DNA of 64,000 bases from Rhodoferax sp. TH121 (GTDB taxonomy: Bacteria; Pseudomonadota; Gammaproteobacteria; Burkholderiales; Burkholderiaceae_C), in contig NZ_NOXW01000019.1 in the NCBI RefSeq assembly GCF_002251855.1, forward strand, positions 62,001 through 126,000, given 5' to 3'. Below are positions 26,916-34,816 of this stretch, piece after piece (the first letter of the stretch is position 1; the number at the start of each line of letters is the position of its first letter). The notes beneath the pieces are model-generated. The model ran no database searches. It was not told the origin of the DNA and worked only from the letters and a program-made list of their open reading frames with translations. The position numbers and the translations under genes were made by a program.

Positions 26916-27374
26916 CTATTTGCCGCGGAAGTCGCGCCACTGCACCCGTGCAAACCATGCGCAGACTCCACCCATTGCCAACCAGAACAGCAGCGAGCCC
27001 CAGGAAGTCTTCGGGAAGCTGAAGACTTCGCTCAGCACGGCGGTGAGGCTGATGAGGAAGCCCAGGCCCGAGAGCAGCACGAAGACCAGCGCCAGGGTGC
27101 GCTCCACGCCGGACTGCAGGTGTTTCACGGTGCTTTGGGTCTGCTCCCAGGCATCCGCTGCATCAGCCAGCGGGCTGCGGTCTTGGGCGGCCAATGCTTC
27201 GGCCACATTGGTGTGGGTGGCCAGCGCTGCAAAGTCGCCCTTGGCGGGCCGGCTCGCGCGCTTGCGCCACCAGAACACCCCAAACAGCGCTACGAGGGCC
27301 ACGAGGATCAGGCCCGCGTAGAGCAACTGGTCCTGCCAAGGGACCGAACCGGCGTGCAAAAGATAGTGGCCCAT
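26916..27374 (-). CDS. Three-helix inner-membrane protein
   Basis: 152 residues from ATG 27374 (MGHYLLHAGSVPWQDQLLY). One helix near 18-36 (LYAGLILVALVALFGVFWW) is followed by a polar segment of about 60 residues, then two close helices (LALVFVLLSGLGFLISLTAVL and LLFWLAMGGVCAWFA). Family not recognised. It lies between the histidine phosphatase and the hydroxylase fusion in a same-strand run. Confidence 0.55.
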   Translation of the reverse strand: MGHYLLHAGSVPWQDQLLYAGLILVALVALFGVFWWRKRASRPAKGDFAALATHTNVAEALAAQDRSPLADAADAWEQTQSTVKHLQSGVERTLALVFVLLSGLGFLISLTAVLSEVFSFPKTSWGSLLFWLAMGGVCAWFARVQWRDFRGK

Positions 27375-27388
27375 GTGGCGGCTCTGCG

Positions 27389-28039
27389 TCAGGTGCTGGA
27401 CTCGTCCAGCGCCGTTGCGTCCAGATGCCGGGTGTCGGCCCAGCCCACCAGCGTCAGGGCGTCGGGCGTCCACAGCAGTCGGTTGATGGCGGCGTTGCCC
27501 AGTTCCCAGGTGCGCGGGGCGTGCAGCTCCTGCTGCGTAGCCATGCGATAGAGCATGTCCATCACGCCACCATGCGCCACCAGCACAATGTGTTCGCCCA
27601 GGTGCTGCGCTGCAATCTCGTTCACGGTGCGCGAGACACGGGCCAGCAGTTGTGTCGGGGTCTCACCGCCGGGCGGCGCAAAGTGCGGGTCGCGGGTTTT
27701 CCAGCGGCGCGATTCTTCGGGCCACTGCTCGGCAATGGCGGCCCAGGTCTGGCCCTCAAAGGTGCCAAAGCCGCGCTCGCGCAGACCGGTGTGCAAGCGC
27801 ACGCTGCGCGCTGTTGGCTGCAGGGCATGCTGTGCAATCGCCTGGGCGGTGCTGTGGGCGCGGGATAGATCGCTGCTGTAGATGTGGTCGATGGTTTCAT
27901 CGGCCAGCGCCAGGCCCACGCGCTGGGCCTGCCAGAGACCGTGCGCGTTCAGTCCAATGTCGAGTTGGCCCTGGATGCGGGTGTCCACGTTCCAGGCCGT
28001 TTCGCCGTGGCGCACGGCAATGATGCGGGTGGCCCCCAT
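27389..28039 (-). CDS. Histidine phosphatase / phosphoglycerate mutase family protein
   Basis: 216 residues with the phosphohistidine motif AVRHGETAWN at about 9-18 and the second histidine in LVAHGGVMD. SSDLSRAHSTAQA and LRERGFGTFEGQ are typical of the cofactor-dependent mutase-like phosphatases (CobC/GpmB-like). Substrate cannot be told from sequence. Starts one base from the stop of the lipoprotein gene, so the two are co-transcribed. Confidence 0.85.
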   Translation of the reverse strand: MGATRIIAVRHGETAWNVDTRIQGQLDIGLNAHGLWQAQRVGLALADETIDHIYSSDLSRAHSTAQAIAQHALQPTARSVRLHTGLRERGFGTFEGQTWAAIAEQWPEESRRWKTRDPHFAPPGGETPTQLLARVSRTVNEIAAQHLGEHIVLVAHGGVMDMLYRMATQQELHAPRTWELGNAAINRLLWTPDALTLVGWADTRHLDATALDESST

Positions 28040-28630
28040 TCAGCGCGCACCCGCCACGGGCAACTCCACCACCACCCGGCGCTTGCCGGGGAGCGGATAG
28101 TCTTTCAGGGCCGCTTCCAGCATGGGCGGTAGCAGATTCAGGGTGTCGCGCCAGGGGCCGTCAAACACGGCCGCCGTCTCGTAGGCCAACTGGCCATTGG
28201 TACTGTCACGCAGCAGCACCTGCGCGCGGTGGCGGTACCAGGGCACTTCCACATCCATGGCCCAGGGCCATTCTTCGTACACCACGCCATTGGCGCCCAC
28301 CACCAGGCGCGGGCGGGGTGGCCGGTAGTGCGGGTTGCGTATGCCGTCCACCGACACATTCACCTGCACCAGGTAGCGGGGCGCATCGTCGTTGCGCTGC
28401 AGGCCAATGCGCTCCAGGGCTTCTTGCGCCAGGGCCTCGATCTGGTCCTGGTCGTTGTTGTGGGCCTGCGAGGGCAGGCGCTCAAACCGGTAGCTTGCGC
28501 CGCTCAGGGCTGGCGCGTTGCCCACAAAGCTCTGTACATCACTGTCAATCATGCGCGGCAGGGCGCAGCCGGTGAGGGCCGCAGTAGCCAGCACCAGCAG
28601 TGCACGGCGGAACCAGGAGTCAAGCGCCAT
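28040..28630 (-). CDS. DUF4136-like lipoprotein
   Basis: 196 residues from ATG 28630, with GGAG seven bases upstream. The lipobox LTGC (cysteine near residue 22) follows a hydrophobic leader, so an envelope lipoprotein is expected. The body reads SYRFERLPSQAHN and QIEALAQEALERIGL, in the style of DUF4136 proteins, whose function is unknown. It lies between ttcA and the histidine phosphatase, all on the minus strand. Confidence 0.75.
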   Translation of the reverse strand: MALDSWFRRALLVLATAALTGCALPRMIDSDVQSFVGNAPALSGASYRFERLPSQAHNNDQDQIEALAQEALERIGLQRNDDAPRYLVQVNVSVDGIRNPHYRPPRPRLVVGANGVVYEEWPWAMDVEVPWYRHRAQVLLRDSTNGQLAYETAAVFDGPWRDTLNLLPPMLEAALKDYPLPGKRRVVVELPVAGAR

Positions 28631-28640
28631 ATGGGGCTCC

Positions 28641-29600
28641 TTAGAGAGTGACAACCTGTACGCTTGGCAGGCCGCTCAGGCTGGGCAGGGCGGGGGCGGG
28701 GAATTCCTCTTCGTCGAAGGCCTTGTCGCCGTTCTCGTCCTCCACCCCGGTGGGGCGGATGGCCTTGAAGTCATGCTTGCTGTGGTCCATCAGGTGCGAG
28801 GGCACCACGTTTTGCAGCGCGGTGAACATGGTTTCGGCGCGGCCGGGGTATTGCTTTTCCCAGTCGCGCAGCATGTTGCCAATCTGCACACGCTGCAGGT
28901 TGGTCTGGCTGCCGCACAGCGAGCAGGGGATGATCGGGAACTGGCGGTGCGCAGCCCAGCGGATCAGGTCCTTCTCGGCCACATAGGCCAGCGGGCGAAT
29001 CACCACAAACTCGCCGTTGTCGCTGGTCAGCTTGGGTGGCATGCCCTTGAGCTTGCCGCCGAAGAACATGTTCAGGAAGAAGGTCTGCAGCATGTCGTCG
29101 CGGTGGTGGCCCAGCGCGAGTTTGTTGCACTTGAGCTTGCGCGCCACGTTGTACAGAATGCCCCGGCGCAGGCGGCTGCACAGGCTGCACATGGTTTTGC
29201 CTTCGGGAATGTTCTTCTTGACGATGGAGTAGGTGTCCTGCGTCTCGATGTGGAATTCCACACCCAGCTTGGCCAGGTACTCGGGCAGGATGTGGTCGGG
29301 GAAGCCGGGTTGCTTCTGGTCCAGGTTGACCGCCACGATCTCAAAGTTGATGGGTGCGCGCTGCTGCATTTTGAGCAGGATGTCGAGCATGCCGTAGCTG
29401 TCTTTGCCACCGGACATGCAGACCATCACGCGGTCGCCTTCTTCGATCATGTTGAAGTCCATGATGGCCTGGCCCATTTGGCGGCACAGGCGTTTTTCGA
29501 GCTTGTGCGTTTCGCGCTCGATCTTCAGTTCCTTGTTGCGGTTCGCGGCAGCCGCTTCTGCGGCCTCAGCGGCTTCGTCTTCAACCCATACTGCACTCAT
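28641..29600 (-). CDS. ttcA: tRNA 2-thiocytidine(32) synthetase
   Basis: 319 residues; start 29600 has GGAG six bases upstream. PP-loop [13 protein letters not shown], and two CSLC pairs ([19 protein letters not shown]) that bind the Fe-S cluster needed for C32 thiolation. An acidic/Ala-rich leader of about 25 residues and a C-terminal tail rich in Glu/Pro are extra. Follows the two folB paralogues. Confidence 0.95.
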   Translation of the reverse strand: MSAVWVEDEAAEAAEAAAANRNKELKIERETHKLEKRLCRQMGQAIMDFNMIEEGDRVMVCMSGGKDSYGMLDILLKMQQRAPINFEIVAVNLDQKQPGFPDHILPEYLAKLGVEFHIETQDTYSIVKKNIPEGKTMCSLCSRLRRGILYNVARKLKCNKLALGHHRDDMLQTFFLNMFFGGKLKGMPPKLTSDNGEFVVIRPLAYVAEKDLIRWAAHRQFPIIPCSLCGSQTNLQRVQIGNMLRDWEKQYPGRAETMFTALQNVVPSHLMDHSKHDFKAIRPTGVEDENGDKAFDEEEFPAPALPSLSGLPSVQVVTL

Positions 29601-29626
29601 ATCGTTCTCCATGGCGCCTTGCGCAC

Positions 29627-29998
29627 TTACCACTGGCCGGTCTCCATGCGGATGGCCACTTCACAATCTTCAAAAATTTCCAGTTTCGCAATCTTGACCC
29701 GCACCCCCAGCACGCCGGGCAACTGCATCAAACGGTGTGCCAGTTTGCCAATCAGCGTTTCCAGCAGGTTCACGTGCTCTGCGGTGCATTCCGCGATGAT
29801 GATCTGGCGTACCTTGCGGTAGTCCAGCACATGGTTGATGTCATCGTCATGCGGCAGCAGGGGCTGGGTGCCCAGGCTGAGTTCTGCGTCCACCTGGATC
29901 GGCTGGGGCGCGGTTTTTTCCGACTCCAGAATGCCCAGGTTGGCGTCGAAGCGCAGGCCCGTCAGGGTCAGGGTTTGGTGACCGGTGCTGGCCTTCAT
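29627..29998 (-). CDS. folB: Dihydroneopterin aldolase-family protein, paralogue 1
   Basis: 123 residues. FolB-type features: [48 protein letters not shown] and [11 protein letters not shown], which holds the conserved Lys. The family cleaves or epimerises dihydroneopterin in folate and pterin synthesis. The usual Lys-Pro is Lys-Leu here. Overlaps the second paralogue by an ATGA. Either one may be FolB or FolX. Confidence 0.8.
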   Translation of the reverse strand: MKASTGHQTLTLTGLRFDANLGILESEKTAPQPIQVDAELSLGTQPLLPHDDDINHVLDYRKVRQIIIAECTAEHVNLLETLIGKLAHRLMQLPGVLGVRVKIAKLEIFEDCEVAIRMETGQW

Positions 29999-30396
29999 GC
30001 GTTCATGCCTTTCATGCGGAATACTTCAACGCCCACGCCCGCACAGTCGGGGTACACGTCCGGTTTTTGGGTGGACAGGCGCACGGCGCGCACCTGCGGG
30101 TGGGCCAGCAGCAGCTGCACCAGTTCATCACACAGGGTTTCCTGCAATTCGATATGCCCCTGGGCAATGCGCGCGGCAATCACTTCGCGCACAAAGTCAT
30201 AGTCCACCACTTCATCCAGCTTGTCCGCCTTGGGGGTGCTGTTGGCCAAGGGCACAAACAGCTCCACGTTGAACACCAGGCGCTGGGTCACGCCTTTCTC
30301 AAAATCGTGCGCGCCGATGCGCACCGGCACCACATGGTCACGCAAGAACAGGCGGCGGCATTCCAGGGCCAGGGTGTCAAACATACTGGGGCTCAT
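29995..30396 (-). CDS. Dihydroneopterin aldolase/epimerase-family protein, paralogue 2
   Basis: 133 residues, same fold: VPVRIGAHDFEKGVTQRLVF, VVDYDFVREVI, HIELQETLCDELVQLLL and the KPDVYPD strand. It keeps the Lys-Pro pair that paralogue 1 lacks. Two adjacent paralogues plus an SDR reductase recall folB, folX and folM of E. coli and Pseudomonas. Overlaps its neighbours on both sides by 4 nt (29995-29998, 30393-30396), so translation is coupled. Confidence 0.78.
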   Translation of the reverse strand: MSPSMFDTLALECRRLFLRDHVVPVRIGAHDFEKGVTQRLVFNVELFVPLANSTPKADKLDEVVDYDFVREVIAARIAQGHIELQETLCDELVQLLLAHPQVRAVRLSTQKPDVYPDCAGVGVEVFRMKGMNA

Positions 30397-31178
30397 GGCG
30401 CACCTCCTGCATGCGACGGCACCATGAACATCACGTCACGCGCTAGCGGCACCAAGTGCTGCCCGTTGTCCACGGCAATGGTCACGCCATTGATGGCGGT
30501 GGTTTGTGCCAAAAACACGCAGGTGGCAGCCACCTGGGCCGGGTCCAAGGGCTCGCGCAGCAGGTTCACGCGCGCGGCTTGGTCAAAGTTGTCCTGGGTT
30601 TGTGGGCCGCTCAAAAACATCAGCCCTGGCGCCACGCCGCACACGCGGATGGCGGGCGCCAATGCCTGCGCTTGCAGGGCCACCGCACGCTCCAGCGCCA
30701 GCTTGGTCACGGTGTACGAAAAATAGTCCGGGTTCAGGTTGAAGACCTTCTGGTCCAGCACATGGAGGATGCAGCGCGAACCGGCGGGCGGATCGGTATC
30801 GGTTTGCGCCATCAGGCTGGACAGGGCCAAAGGCGCTAGCAGGTTCACCTCGAGTTGCTGGCGGGCACCGTCCACGTCCATGGCCTGCCCGCTGTCGGGC
30901 TCGAAGCTGGAGGCGTTGTTCACCAAGCAGTGCAGTGGGCCGGATTGGGCAGCAATCTGTTGCACCATGGCGTGGCGGCTGTCTTCCTGGGCCAGGTCGG
31001 CGTGGATGGCATGGGCCGTGTAGCCCTGCGCGCGCAGACTGGCGCACAAGGACTGCGCCGCCTCGGCGCTGCGCTGGTAGTGACACCACACCTCCCAACC
31101 CGCCTGCGCAAATTGGGCGCACAGCAGCGCACCCAGGCGATGGGCGCCGCCGGTGATGAGTACGCGTTTAAGCACCAA
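30393..31178 (-). CDS. Short-chain reductase, pteridine-reductase/FolM-like
   Basis: 261 residues. Cofactor motif VLITGGAHRLGALL; the TGxxxRxG pattern is that of pteridine reductases, with an Arg that favours NADPH. NNAS, catalytic YTVTK and the C-terminal VPLARDVMFMV follow. Coupling to two folB paralogues supports a role in reducing dihydropterins such as dihydromonapterin or dihydrofolate. The final residues are encoded over the start of paralogue 2. Confidence 0.75.
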   Translation of the reverse strand: MVLKRVLITGGAHRLGALLCAQFAQAGWEVWCHYQRSAEAAQSLCASLRAQGYTAHAIHADLAQEDSRHAMVQQIAAQSGPLHCLVNNASSFEPDSGQAMDVDGARQQLEVNLLAPLALSSLMAQTDTDPPAGSRCILHVLDQKVFNLNPDYFSYTVTKLALERAVALQAQALAPAIRVCGVAPGLMFLSGPQTQDNFDQAARVNLLREPLDPAQVAATCVFLAQTTAINGVTIAVDNGQHLVPLARDVMFMVPSHAGGAP

Positions 31179-31244
31179 ATTGTCCTTGAGCAGAGTGGGG
31201 GTGAGAGAGCAAGATAATCCTTGGCTTTACCAAACACGAGACGG

Positions 31245-32372
31245 ATGTTCATGTTCACAGCCGAAAGCATTCCGGCCAGCCTGACCCGAATTATCGCGGA
31301 TGCGACCGAAAAAGCCGGGGGCTGGCAGGGTTTTGACGCGTTTATGGGCCAGGCCCTCTACACGCCGGGTCTGGGCTACTACGCCAATGGCCTGTCCAAA
31401 TTCGGCCAGATGCCCCAGGGCCTGCGCGGTGCCGAGGGCGTAGCCGGGGCTGGCAGCGACTTTGTGACCGCGCCTGAAATGACGCCGCTGTTCGGCCAGG
31501 CGTTGGCCCGCCAAGTGGCGCAGGTGTTGGAGGCTACCGGCACTGACGAGGTTTGGGAGTTCGGCGCGGGCACCGGTGCCTTGGCCCTGCAGCTGCTGGA
31601 GGCGCTGGGGGACCAGGTGCGCAGCTACACAATTGTGGACCTGTCGGATTCGCTCAAGGCGCGGCAGGCGCAGACCTTGGCTGCCCACGCGGGCAAGGTG
31701 CGCTGGGTGAGTGCGCTGCCGGCCCACATGCGTGGTGTGGTGGTGGGCAACGAAGTGTTGGACGCCATGCCGGTGCAACTGTTGGTGCGCAAAAGCGGCG
31801 TTTGGCATGAGCGTGGCGTGGTGGTGGAGCAGGGTGCATTGCAGTGGAGCGACCGTCCCACCGCGCTGCGGCCGCCGATCGAGATTGACGGCGAGCACGA
31901 CTACCTGACCGAGATTCACCCCCAGGGCGAGGCCTTTGTGCGCACCCTGGCGGACCGCCTCACATTGGGTGCTGCCTTGTTGCTGGACTATGGTTTCCCC
32001 GAGAGTGAGTACTACCATGTGCAGCGCCATATGGGCACGGTGATGTGCCACCAAGCGCACCAAAGCGACCCGGATCCGCTGCAGGCGGTGGGGCTGAAAG
32101 ACATCACCGCCCATGTCAATTTCACCGGCATTGCCCTGGCCGCGCAGGACGCGGGGCTGGACGTGTTGGGCTACACCAGCCAGGCCCACTTCTTGATCAA
32201 CTGCGGCTTGGTCGAGGCCATGCAGGACGCGCCGTTGCCAGAGCGCGTCGCCGCCCAGAAGCTCATCATGGAGCATGAAATGGGCGAATTTTTCAAGGTC
32301 ATTGCCTTGGGCCGTGGCGTGGATGTGAGCCTGCGAGGCTTTGCGCGCGGCGACAGAACCCACCGGTTGTAA
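31245..32372 (+). CDS. SAM-dependent methyltransferase, MidA/NDUFAF7 (DUF185) family
   Basis: 375 residues. Family hallmarks: FDAFMGQALYTPGLGYYANG, GDFVTAPEMTPLFG (here SDFVTAPEMTPLFG), SAM motif EFGAGTGALALQLL, VGNEVLDAMPVQ and LLLDYGFPESEYYHVQR. Mitochondrial NDUFAF7 methylates an arginine of complex I; the bacterial role is not established. Divergent from the FolM-like gene. The tandem ATGs at 31245 and 31251 are both possible starts. Confidence 0.88.
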   Translation: MFMFTAESIPASLTRIIADATEKAGGWQGFDAFMGQALYTPGLGYYANGLSKFGQMPQGLRGAEGVAGAGSDFVTAPEMTPLFGQALARQVAQVLEATGTDEVWEFGAGTGALALQLLEALGDQVRSYTIVDLSDSLKARQAQTLAAHAGKVRWVSALPAHMRGVVVGNEVLDAMPVQLLVRKSGVWHERGVVVEQGALQWSDRPTALRPPIEIDGEHDYLTEIHPQGEAFVRTLADRLTLGAALLLDYGFPESEYYHVQRHMGTVMCHQAHQSDPDPLQAVGLKDITAHVNFTGIALAAQDAGLDVLGYTSQAHFLINCGLVEAMQDAPLPERVAAQKLIMEHEMGEFFKVIALGRGVDVSLRGFARGDRTHRL

Positions 32373-32400
32373 GGGCCCACCTAGCGCACTCGCGTCGGGC

Positions 32401-33125
32401 TCAACACTGTGTACGTCGGTATTGCTGGTAGCAGAGTTCGCGGATGCGCTGTTGGTCTGCTGCTAGCCGCCGTTGTGCGTCGTAAATGCGTTGGCGCTCT
32501 TCAGATTTAGCTTCCGACTCCCTGCGCTGTTTGTCCCGTTGCAATGCTTCCTCCTTGCGGCGCATGTCGGATTGCGCTTGTGACTCTGCAATCATGGCGC
32601 TTCGCAAGCTGTTGGAGGCTTCGGCCGCCATTTGTTGTTCGCGAACTTTGTCTTCGGCTTGTTGTCGCGCACGTCTATCTTCAGCGCGTTTGCGTTCCTC
32701 TTCTTCCCGTGCCAACGCTTCAGCTGCAATTTTTTCTCTTCCAGCAGAGTCGCTTCGGCTGCCGCGCGCGCCTTGTCGCGCGCGTGGGCCATATAGCCTC
32801 CAATGGCAAACATGGACAGCACCAGCAGCACCCCAAGGTACAAAATGTTGGTGTACCAAGGCGCTGGGACTGCCTCCATAACAATCCTGGGCGTCGATCG
32901 CGGCTTGTTGACGTAGCTGAGCAGCTTTCGATCATGGGCGGCACGCATGTCGTTGTTGGACAGGATTTTGTGAGCCTCGCGAATCGCCAATACACGGGCA
33001 ACAGCGTCGCTATCTTGGGCTAGTTTGGCGTGGTTGTAATGGTGTAGCGCCTTCTGGAGTGCTTGATTGATTTCCTCTGGCGTGGCATTGCCGGGAACTC
33101 CCAGCACCTTGTATGCAGAATCCAT
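32401..33125 (-). pseudogene. J-domain-like membrane protein, broken by a frameshift
   Basis: Two minus-strand frames join into one protein. Frame 1 from ATG 33125 encodes a J-like N-terminus (YKVLGVPGNATPEEINQALQ) whose catalytic HPD is replaced (HHYNHAKLA), then one membrane helix (ILYLGVLLVLSMFAIGGYMA) and the start of a charged helix. At 32740-32745 (six A on the minus strand, in GAGAAAAAATTG) the coiled coil continues only in the -1 frame (KIAAEALAREEEERKRAEDR) to a stop at 32401. Cause may be a real mutation, a sequencing slip or -1 slippage on AAA AAA. Confidence 0.65.
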
Positions 33126-33275
33126 ATTGCGGCCCCCCGCCGGCCCGTGTTTGTTTTATCGTGCCCAAATCATATACATGTAACAAACTGCGTGAATCTC
33201 ACTCGTAACGCCCCGGTAACACCGCCCCATGCTTGCAAGGTAGTATCGGCCGCGACTTTTAAGGAATGTTTCATC

Positions 33276-33644
33276 ATGACGACCACCCACCGCACTGAAA
33301 CCATTGAACGCACGCTCCGCCCCTGGGGCTGGTACGAGACCGTGTCGGAGGTCGCAGGCAACAAGATCAAGCGCATCGGCGTGTTGCCAGGCCAGCAGCT
33401 GAGCCTGCAGAAGCACCACCAGCGTGCCGAACACTGGGTGGTGACGCAAGGCACGGCCCGCATCACGCTGGATGACAAGGTGTTTGACCTGACCCAAGGG
33501 CAGCACTGCGACATCGCAGTGGGCCAGGTGCACCGCCTGGCCAACCTGACCACCGAGCCAGTGGAAATTGTGGAGGTGCAGTTTGGCGCCTACCTGGGTG
33601 AAGATGACATCGTACGCCTGCAAGACGACTACGGCCGCCAGTAA
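33276..33644 (+). CDS. Cupin phosphomannose isomerase (type II C-terminal domain)
   Basis: 122 residues, cytoplasmic cupin with RPWGWYETV, LPGQQLSLQKHHQRAEHWVV and VHRLANLTTEPVEIVEVQFG, the pattern of the isomerase domain of mannose-6-phosphate isomerase/GDP-mannose pyrophosphorylase proteins; metal-binding His/Gln/Glu residues lie in the second motif. Start 33276 follows AAGGA. It is the first gene of the sugar cluster, 18 bp before the ROK kinase, which suggests mannose-6-P to fructose-6-P conversion. Confidence 0.82.
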   Translation: MTTTHRTETIERTLRPWGWYETVSEVAGNKIKRIGVLPGQQLSLQKHHQRAEHWVVTQGTARITLDDKVFDLTQGQHCDIAVGQVHRLANLTTEPVEIVEVQFGAYLGEDDIVRLQDDYGRQ

Positions 33645-33662
33645 TTGAGAAGGACAACAGCC

Positions 33663-34646
33663 ATGGCAACAACAACTTCAGCACCGTTGGTGCAACTGCC
33701 CGCCGGCTGCCCGCCTGTGGCCTGCGTGGACATTGGTGGCACCAAGGTGGCCGTGAATGTGGCCGACGCCCAAGGGGTACGCGGCAAAGTATCGGAACCC
33801 ACGGCCAAAGTGGGCAACAACGACGCGTTGGCCCAGCAAATCATTCGCATGATTGGCGAGAGCTGTGCCTTGGCGGGCATTGCCGTGGCTGACATTTCTG
33901 CCGTGGGCGTGGCCACCTGCGGGCCGTTTGTCATCAACCAGGGCATGGTCGAGCTGGCTGGCCCCAATATCTGCGGTGGCCTGGCCGGCAAGGCGCGTGG
34001 CCTGCCCAATGACTGGGCCACTGCGCTGCTGGAAGCCCCGCTGAAGGCGGTGTTTCCGAATGTGCGGGTGGAAAACGACGGTGTGGGCGCGCTGGAAGCC
34101 GAGCGCCGTTGGGGCGCCCTGCAGGGGCAGGATCACTGCGCCTATGTGACCTGGAGCACCGGAATTGGTATGGGCTTGTGCGTGGATGGTCACATATTGC
34201 GCGGCAAGAACGGCAACGCGGGCCACGCGGGCCACACCTTTGTCGTGAGCAATGACGATGCCTTGTGTGGCTGCGGCCTGGTGGGCGATGTGGAGGGTCT
34301 GGTGGCGGGCAACGCCATTCCACGCCGCTTCGGCAAAGATGGTTTTTCCGATGCTGCTACTCTTTTTGTAGCTGCTCGCGCAGGAAATACGGAGGCTGTG
34401 GCCATTATTGATGGTCTGTGCGAGGTCATGGGCCGGACGCTTTTCAACATGGTGGCGACGCTGGACTTGCAGCGCATCAGCGTGGGGGGCAGTGTGTTCT
34501 GGCACAACCGCGACTACCTGCTGCCCAAGCTGCAGGCTTACTTGCACGGCAAGTTGCCCGCCCTGACCCAAGGCGTAGAAATCGTGCCTGCGGGCCTGGG
34601 CGAGCAGGTGGGCGACTACGCCGCGTTGGCGCTAGTCGTGCCCTGA
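33663..34646 (+). CDS. ROK-family sugar kinase (glucokinase-like)
   Basis: 327 residues. ATP motif VDIGGTKVAVNVADAQG, catalytic Asp in VENDGVGALEAE, sugar-binding Glu/His region GKNGNAGHAGHTFV and the Cys-rich CGCGLVGDVEG; the usual CGCGxxGC zinc site lacks its last Cys. Phosphorylates glucose, mannose or a related sugar after uptake. Residues of about 231-250 (AATLFVAARAGNTEAVAII) come from a repeat copy, and fit this place in the ROK fold well. Confidence 0.85.
   Translation: MATTTSAPLVQLPAGCPPVACVDIGGTKVAVNVADAQGVRGKVSEPTAKVGNNDALAQQIIRMIGESCALAGIAVADISAVGVATCGPFVINQGMVELAGPNICGGLAGKARGLPNDWATALLEAPLKAVFPNVRVENDGVGALEAERRWGALQGQDHCAYVTWSTGIGMGLCVDGHILRGKNGNAGHAGHTFVVSNDDALCGCGLVGDVEGLVAGNAIPRRFGKDGFSDAATLFVAARAGNTEAVAIIDGLCEVMGRTLFNMVATLDLQRISVGGSVFWHNRDYLLPKLQAYLHGKLPALTQGVEIVPAGLGEQVGDYAALALVVP
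34355..34412 (+). repeat. Dispersed in-gene repeat, copy 6 (ROK kinase)
   Basis: GCTACTCTTTTTGTAGCTGC, TCGCGCAGGAAATACGGAGG, CTGTGGCCATTATTG. Sense, read VAARAGNTEAVAII, the common phase. The most protein-adapted copy; could also be chance resemblance to a natural ROK helix. Confidence 0.6.
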
Positions 34647-34816
34647 TTCTTCATCATATGGGTTGATTTAATCGGCCCTAGGGAAACTCCTAGTAGTTCA
34701 GCATTAAAAATTAATGAAAAATTAATTAATTCGAATTGGCATGGTGCTGGTCCGAATTCAACGCTGCTTTGGGCCCCACAAAGAGGGCACAAAGACAAAA
34801 CTTTTTTGGAGACAAG
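34647..34816 (+). promoter_or_regulatory. AT-rich control region of the sugar ABC operon
   Basis: 170 bp without a gene. About 34700-34737 is strongly AT-rich with overlapping ATTAAAAATTAAT and AATTAATTAATTCGAATT palindromic stretches, unlike the GC-rich surroundings; CCTAG occurs twice near 34678 and 34691. A TTGGAGAC ribosome-binding site precedes the binding-protein ATG at 34817. I cannot fix a -35/-10 pair with confidence. Confidence 0.5.

Noticed and set aside
34738..34760. Possible sigma-54 promoter (TTGGCATGGTGCTGG)
   Set aside because: The -24 GG is present but the -12 element lacks TTGC at the required spacing.
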